From NCBI GenBank assembly GCA_964527775.1, contig CAZGQS010000027.1, positions 1-28,158 on the forward strand: a DNA stretch of 28,158 bases, read 5' to 3'. Below the pieces are notes generated by a model, which was not told the origin of the DNA, ran no database searches, and saw nothing but the letters and a program-made list of their open reading frames with translations. Origin of the DNA: VMCP01 sp964527775. Lineage in GTDB: Bacteria; Bacteroidota; Bacteroidia; NS11-12g; UBA955. Below are positions 23,997 to 28,158 of this stretch, one piece after another. Position 1 is the stretch's first letter. Every line of letters starts with the position of its first letter. A program made the translations under genes and the position numbers.

Positions 23997-24347
23997 ATGG
24001 GAATGAGACAAGAAAAATTTGCTCGACAAATCCAGAAGGATTTGGGAGAGTTGCTATCGGCGCACCGCCACGAATGGTTGACGGGTGCGTTTGTAACCAT
24101 ATCGAAGGTGGTAGTGAGTCCAGATTTGGGCTTTTTAAAGGTGTATTTGAGTTTGTACAACAACCAGAATAGGGAAGCTATTTTGGAGCATTTGAACGGC
24201 GAAATCAACAAAGAAATTCGTCATAAATTGGCGCAAAAGATCAGAAACAGCGTAAGAACGGTTCCTGAGATTCGGTTTTACGAAGACGACACTCTTGACT
24301 ACGTTGAGAAAATGGAAGAGTTGTTTCGGAAGATCAAGGAAGAATGA
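23997..24347 (+). CDS. rbfA: 30S ribosome-binding factor RbfA
   Basis: 116 aa, family-like length. It helps mature the 16S rRNA 5' helix and 30S assembly. The start RQEKFARQIQKDLGELL, then VTISKVVVSPDLGFLKVYLSL (the KH-fold core) and LAQKIRNSVRTVPEIRFYEDDTLDYVEKMEELF are diagnostic. It begins 1 bp after rpoN and overlaps the permease gene by 4 bp. A second Met two codons later is an alternative start. Confidence 0.95.
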   Translation: MGMRQEKFARQIQKDLGELLSAHRHEWLTGAFVTISKVVVSPDLGFLKVYLSLYNNQNREAILEHLNGEINKEIRHKLAQKIRNSVRTVPEIRFYEDDTLDYVEKMEELFRKIKEE

Positions 24348-25579
24348 AAGCAGTTTGGCTGATAGCGAGATCCTACTTTTTTTCGAGGAAAAATCCATCG
24401 GCCATCAACATCATTACGGGAATTTCTTTGGGGGGATACGCCCTCGGGGCGATGTCGTTATTGGTGTTATTGAGCGCATTAAACGGTTTCGAAGACAGCA
24501 TTTTTGGCGGAATTAGGTTGACGAGTCCGGAGGTGGTTGTTAGGAGTGTAGGGTTTAGAGGTGAGGGGGGAGCGGGGAAAGGTGATCGGTTATCAGTGAT
24601 CGGTGATCAGGGGCCGGTGATCGGGGATCGGAAGGCGGGAGACCGAAAACTGAAAACCGAAAACCGAAAACCAAAGGCTGTATTTTCACAATCCCTCATT
24701 GACAAAGCCATTGTAAAGTACGGCGATAAGCAGACGGTGGCCAGGGTCTGGGGAGTGGACAGCAATTTTTTCAAGGTGTATGATGCTGATAGCTTGGTGA
24801 TTGCGGGGAATGCGCAGTTGGGGCCTCGAGATGCTTGGATGTCGGAGAGTTTGGTGTATCAATTGAACATTGAGCAGGTAGATAGACCTGTGGAGGTTAT
24901 GACTCCGTCGAGAACAGCGGGATCTTTGGCGCAAACTACCTTGAATTTGGAAGAATTATCTGTGAGGGCCATGTTTCGAATTAGGGAGGAAAACCATGAA
25001 AATACGTTAATTGTGCCCATTGAGGTTGCGAGATCATTGTTTGAACGGGAAGACCATGAAGGCAGATGGGATGTAAATGTTTTGGATGATGGCAAGGTGA
25101 ACGAGGTGAAAGCGGAGTTAAAAAAGAAATTGGGCAAAGGGTTTGAGGTGTTGGACAGGTTCGAGCAGCACGGCACGCTTTACCGCATGTTTAATACGGA
25201 AAAATGGTTTTCGTTCGCGCTTTTGGCGTTTGTGCTTTTGCTGATCAGCTTCAATTTGTTTGGTTCAATAAGGATGATGCAAATTGATAAATCCCAAGAT
25301 TTGAAGATGTTGGCTTCTTTGGGAATGAGTGAATCAGGATTGAGGTGGATATTTTTGTTGCAAGCAATTTGGGTATCGGTGGTGGGTACGGTGGTTGGAA
25401 TTGGCGTTGCGCTGGCACTTATTTGGGTGCAATTGAAGTACGGCTTAGTGACAACACAAAGCAGCTTTGAGATGGTATATCCAGTCAGTTTGAGGGTGTC
25501 AGATATTGGTTTGGTCTTAGGACTTAACCTATTGATAGGATTGTTGGTAGGGGTTATGGCAAGGGGACGAAAACAATGA
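24344..25579 (+). CDS. LolC/LolE-type ABC transporter permease, with in-frame repeat insertion
   Basis: 411 aa. A MacB/FtsX-like permease of the lipoprotein-releasing (Lol) type: N-terminal cytoplasmic start WLIARSYFFSRKNPSAINIITGIS, a first membrane helix (about 28-45, ALGAMSLLVLLSALNGF), a large periplasmic domain, then three C-terminal helices (about 290-310, 340-360, 385-405). The family motif ALNGFEDSIFG is present. Residues 70-111 come entirely from heptamer array 5, inserted between PEVVVRSV and AVFSQSLIDKAI, where relatives have a short turn. The frame is intact. The ATPase (LolD-like) is not in the window. Overlaps rbfA and the flippase by 4 bp each. Confidence 0.88.
   Translation: MKAVWLIARSYFFSRKNPSAINIITGISLGGYALGAMSLLVLLSALNGFEDSIFGGIRLTSPEVVVRSVGFRGEGGAGKGDRLSVIGDQGPVIGDRKAGDRKLKTENRKPKAVFSQSLIDKAIVKYGDKQTVARVWGVDSNFFKVYDADSLVIAGNAQLGPRDAWMSESLVYQLNIEQVDRPVEVMTPSRTAGSLAQTTLNLEELSVRAMFRIREENHENTLIVPIEVARSLFEREDHEGRWDVNVLDDGKVNEVKAELKKKLGKGFEVLDRFEQHGTLYRMFNTEKWFSFALLAFVLLLISFNLFGSIRMMQIDKSQDLKMLASLGMSESGLRWIFLLQAIWVSVVGTVVGIGVALALIWVQLKYGLVTTQSSFEMVYPVSLRVSDIGLVLGLNLLIGLLVGVMARGRKQ
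24551..24676 (+). repeat. heptamer array 5, inside the permease gene
   Basis: Exactly 18 heptamers (126 bp, 42 codons) in one register. Types in order: GGGTTTA, GAGGTGA, GGGGGGA, GCGGGGA; then TCGGTGA, TCGGTTA, TCAGTGA and related units; then ACCGAAA, ACTGAAA and ACCAAAG. Five units keep a TGA out of frame, while the in-frame positions carry GGA, TTA, GGG and AAG instead of TGA. It therefore reads through as a 42-residue Gly/Asp/Lys/Arg-rich loop. Confidence 0.92.
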
Positions 25580-27012
25580 GTAAGCATAAAGAAATATTGA
25601 AAGGGACAAGTATTTTTGGTGGCCTTCAAGTCTTTAATATACTAATTGCTTTAATTAGGGCAAAAATGATTGCAATTTTATTGGGTCCTGAAGGTGTGGG
25701 ATTGTCTGGTTTGTATCAGAATGCGATGGGTATGATAACATTTATTGCATCGTTGGGTTTAAATAATAGCGGGATTAAATACATTTCTGAATCAAAAAAC
25801 GAGGGTGACAGCAGTCAAGCAAAGTCAATTTTAACGTTTAGAATTTTAATCTTTTTAACTGGGATCTTGGGCTCATTTTTGTCATATATTTTTGCTCGAC
25901 AAATAAGTTATTTTACTTTTAATTCTTTTGATAATACTATTTATATAGAAATTTTATCCTTGACTGTGTTGTTAAATCAAACAGTAATGGGTTTCTCAAC
26001 CATATTTATTGGGAAGCAAGAACTGAGAAAAACAGCCTATTTTAATATAGTTTCAGGAATTGGTGGGGTAATAATTTCTTATTTCTTTTTTAGTGAGTTT
26101 GGATTAAAAGGCGTAGTATATTCTTTATTGTTTGTAAGTGTTTTCAACTATTTAGTTATCATTTGGTTTTCTAAGGAATTAATGCTGAAAACGAATTTAT
26201 TTCAGTTAAAAATTAAAGATTTATACAAGGCTAGCATGGATGTAATTAAGTTGGGGTTTTGGATTAATACTAGCGGAATTGTAAGTGTTTTCAGTGTTTA
26301 TTATTGTCGTGTTTTTATTTTAGAAAAGGGAGGTGGTATTGAGGTGGGATTATATGGTGCGGCTATTGTTATAGTTCAGAATTATACGGCCATGTTTTTT
26401 AATGCGCTTACCAATGACTTTTATCCGAAATTGTGTTCGCTTAACAAAGATCAGGAAGCACAAAATCATCTTACTAATAATCAATGGGAGGTGAATATGT
26501 ATATCTTAGCTCCTTTGATAATGTTATTTTTTTTATTTTCAAAAGTTTTTATATATGTAATATACTCAGAAGAATTTTACAAAATAAATGATTTTTTAAT
26601 TGTTGCGATGCTTTCAATGTTTATTAAGGCAATTTCAGAACCACTGAGGTATTTGTTACTCTCTAAGGACAAGAAGTATCAGTTTTTCTTTGCAGAATTG
26701 ATTTATAATGTATTTTTGGTCGCAAGTACAATATTGGGATACATGCAATTAGGATTGTTGGGTGTTTCAATTGGGCTTGTAATAGTTCAATTGATTTATG
26801 CCATAATTCTATTGGTCATTAACCACAATTATGGTTTTATCGTTAATAGAACGAATAAAGTCATTTCAATAAGTGCATCATTTATTTTGTTTCTCGCAAG
26901 TTTAATTAAGATTAAATCCCCTGTTTATATTTCAAGTCTAATAATAGGGAGTCTTTCTATTTATTTTATTTTTATTTCTTTCAAAAAGATTAAGTCATAT
27001 TTCAAGATTTAA
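25576..27012 (+). CDS. polysaccharide (O-antigen type) flippase
   Basis: 478 aa, about 12 hydrophobic segments. N-terminal EILKGTSIFGGLQVFNILIALIRAKMIAILLGPEGVGLSGLYQNA is typical of Wzx/O-antigen translocases of the MOP superfamily, which move lipid-linked glycan units across the inner membrane. Base composition is clearly more AT-rich than its neighbours (9 to 22 G+C per 60 bases in rows I counted, against 33 in a row within rpoN), which fits transfer or a relaxed surface-polysaccharide gene. It starts in ATGA overlap with the permease gene and its 3' end overlaps pth by 11 bp. No other glycan genes are next to it. Confidence 0.88.
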   Translation: MSKHKEILKGTSIFGGLQVFNILIALIRAKMIAILLGPEGVGLSGLYQNAMGMITFIASLGLNNSGIKYISESKNEGDSSQAKSILTFRILIFLTGILGSFLSYIFARQISYFTFNSFDNTIYIEILSLTVLLNQTVMGFSTIFIGKQELRKTAYFNIVSGIGGVIISYFFFSEFGLKGVVYSLLFVSVFNYLVIIWFSKELMLKTNLFQLKIKDLYKASMDVIKLGFWINTSGIVSVFSVYYCRVFILEKGGGIEVGLYGAAIVIVQNYTAMFFNALTNDFYPKLCSLNKDQEAQNHLTNNQWEVNMYILAPLIMLFFLFSKVFIYVIYSEEFYKINDFLIVAMLSMFIKAISEPLRYLLLSKDKKYQFFFAELIYNVFLVASTILGYMQLGLLGVSIGLVIVQLIYAIILLVINHNYGFIVNRTNKVISISASFILFLASLIKIKSPVYISSLIIGSLSIYFIFISFKKIKSYFKI

Positions 27013-27532
27013 TCTTTAATGTAAAGTTTAGAACATTGATGACCGCGTCATCAATTCCTTTTTGAATGGGCTCTAGTTCTTCCGGTTTCCATTTTCCGAG
27101 AACAAATTCTACTTGACGGCCGCGGGGAAAATCGTTGCCAATTCCAAATTTTAGACGGGAATATTCATCGGAATTGAGAGAAGCTTGTATGCTTTTTAAG
27201 CCGTTGTGTCCACCATCGCTTCCTTTGATGCGCATGCGAAGTTTGGCTAGGGGAAGGGAGAGGTCGTCAACAATGACGAGCACATTTTCGATTTTGATTT
27301 TCTCTTGTTGCATCCAATAAACGAGGGCTTTACCTGAAAGGTTCATGTAGGTATTGGGCTTCAAAAGTAAGAGAGTGCGGCCTTTGTGTTTGATTTCTGT
27401 GATCCAGCCGTGACGGGCGAGTTCCCAAGGTTGTGAACCTGCCAATTGGTCGAGAACATCGAAGCCGATGTTGTGTCGGGTATGCGCGTATTCATCGCCA
27501 GGGTTTCCGAGTCCAACAATCAAATATTTCAC
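27002..27532 (-). CDS. pth: peptidyl-tRNA hydrolase
   Basis: 176 aa from the GTG at 27532 (KYLIVGLGNPG). Upstream in-frame codons would cover the promoter. It recycles peptidyl-tRNA dropped by ribosomes. Catalytic residues Asn10 (GLGNPG) and His20 (THT/RHNIGFD block: HTRHN) are present, along with VDDLSLPLAKLRMR, the GSDGGHNGLKSI motif and FGIGND. Length is slightly below the usual 190. It diverges from the B12-binding gene with start codons only 29 bp apart and converges with the flippase. Confidence 0.94.
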   Translation of the reverse strand: MKYLIVGLGNPGDEYAHTRHNIGFDVLDQLAGSQPWELARHGWITEIKHKGRTLLLLKPNTYMNLSGKALVYWMQQEKIKIENVLVIVDDLSLPLAKLRMRIKGSDGGHNGLKSIQASLNSDEYSRLKFGIGNDFPRGRQVEFVLGKWKPEELEPIQKGIDDAVINVLNFTLKIKS

Positions 27533-27536
27533 GGTG

Positions 27537-27557
27537 CAAAGGTAATTCATATCTTTG
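27537..27557. promoter_or_regulatory. back-to-back -7 boxes for pth and the B12-binding gene
   Basis: TACCTTTG on the minus strand (27537-27544) lies four bases before the pth GTG. TATCTTTG on the plus strand (27550-27557) lies four bases before the B12 gene ATG. Only 5 bp separate the boxes, so polymerases for the two genes would compete. Confidence 0.55.
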
Positions 27558-27561
27558 CAAC

Positions 27562-27966
27562 ATGTTGAATCGTCCAATTAGGGTTTTGATTGCAAAAGTG
27601 GGTCTCGACGGTCACGACCGTGGGGCTAAGGTGATAGCTGCCGCGCTTCGAGATGCGGGCATGGAAGTCATTTACACGGGCCTGCGTCAAACGCCCGAAA
27701 TGGTGGTACAAACGGCCTTGCAAGAAGACGTTGACGCCATTGGAGTGAGCATTTTGAGCGGCGCACACAACACGGTTTTCCCCAGAATTCTAACCTTGAT
27801 GGAAGAAAAAGGTTTGAATGACGTCTTGTTAACGGGCGGCGGCATCATTCCTGACGGGGACGCAGAGGCGTTGAACGAAAAGGGCGTTGCGAAATTGTTT
27901 CCGCCGGGTACAGATACGGGGGAGATTGTTGAGTTTATAACGGTTTGGGTTAACGGTAATCGGTGA
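27562..27966 (+). CDS. stand-alone cobalamin-binding domain, methylmalonyl-CoA mutase C-terminal type
   Basis: 134 aa from the ATG at 27562. The B12-binding motif DGHDRG (AKVGLDGHDRGAKVIA, His axial ligand to cobalt), SILSGAHNT and LTGGGIIPD are those of the small domain of methylmalonyl-CoA mutase and relatives (isobutyryl/ethylmalonyl type). Here the domain is encoded alone, so a separate catalytic subunit elsewhere is expected. Its substrate cannot be decided. The stop codon is the TGA of a TGATCGG unit in heptamer array 6, which also encodes the last residues. Confidence 0.9.
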   Translation: MLNRPIRVLIAKVGLDGHDRGAKVIAAALRDAGMEVIYTGLRQTPEMVVQTALQEDVDAIGVSILSGAHNTVFPRILTLMEEKGLNDVLLTGGGIIPDGDAEALNEKGVAKLFPPGTDTGEIVEFITVWVNGNR

Positions 27967-28158
27967 TCGGTGATCAGAGGCCGGTTATCGGTGATCAGTG
28001 ATCAGATGGCGGCTGACGGCGGACGGCTTTGCCGGGGACGTTGAGACTCACGCTTCGCTATGACTTTCGCTGCGCAAGGGTCCACGCTGCGCGTTGCTTG
28101 TCAGCTGATGGCTGATGGCTGATGGCTGCGGCTGACGGCTGACGGCTAATGGTCAAAG
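27957..28158 (+). repeat. heptamer array 6 with core, runs off the window end
   Basis: TAATCGG, TGATCGG, TGATCAG, TTATCGG units lead to CTGACGG, then a non-repetitive core (about 28020-28104) and CTGATGG, CTGACGG and CTAATGG units, ending in TCAAAG at the window edge. The core shares three ordered words with array 2: ACGGCTTYGCCGGRGAC, TATGACTT and GCTGCGC(T)GTTGCTT. One missing T in the last word matches the 1-bp register change across the core. Confidence 0.9.

Overview
The window looks like a chromosomal stretch of a Bacteroidota bacterium, probably a Flavobacteriales-like lineage. Promoters carry the Bacteroidota -7 box TAnnTTTG and lack clear Shine-Dalgarno sequences. There is an M43 cytophagalysin-type protease with a C-terminal sorting-like domain, a DUF7033-type deacetylase relative, an SbsA-like Ig lipoprotein, menaquinone genes and an adrenodoxin-type ferredoxin next to iscX. 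No rRNA, tRNA, transposase or CRISPR array was recognised.

Layout. 0-2.6 kb: a small helical protein, a secreted M43 protease (-), iscX and ferredoxin (-). 2.7-3.9 kb: acyl-CoA dehydrogenase. 4.3-6.3 kb: fcl and gmd (-), making GDP-L-fucose. 6.3-10.6 kb: a + strand run of a deacetylase-like protein, a GNAT/FemAB-like protein, menA and menC. 10.8-11.2 kb: a small secreted protein (-) behind a sigma-54-like promoter. 11.35-18.8 kb: an RsmF-type rRNA methyltransferase, paired M16 peptidase subunits, ybeY, mnmG and an Ig-like lipoprotein. 18.8-19.1 kb: an AT-rich gap with a parS-like site. 19.1-27 kb: pheS, lpxH, a lipoprotein, prfA, rpoN, rbfA, a LolC/E-type permease and an AT-rich polysaccharide flippase, all +. 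27.0-28.0 kb: pth (-) diverging from a stand-alone B12-binding mutase domain (+).

The main signal is a family of arrays made of 7-bp units at six loci (48-124, 3929-4257, 10506-10726, 20674-20729, 24551-24676, 27957-28158). The units change in a fixed order: TGATCGG-type, then CTGATGG/CGTTCGG-type, then CCAAGGA/ACCAAAG-type. At three loci the TGATCGG end starts at a gene's 3' end and supplies its stop codon. At two of these the other end abuts the terminator of the convergent neighbour. Two arrays lie inside essential-type genes. One of them, in the LolC/E-type permease, is exactly 18 heptamers (42 codons) long, and every in-frame TGA position has been replaced. Two arrays also share a non-heptameric core. 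I know of no described system that matches these rules.

Other signals are: six genes with exactly four bases between a TAnnTTTG box and the start codon, suggesting leaderless mRNAs; a near-consensus sigma-54 promoter in a window that also encodes sigma-54; two 14/16 matches to parS flanking mnmG and its downstream lipoprotein gene; and a 14-mer, ATCCCCCGAAAAAA, repeated exactly in three unrelated genes.
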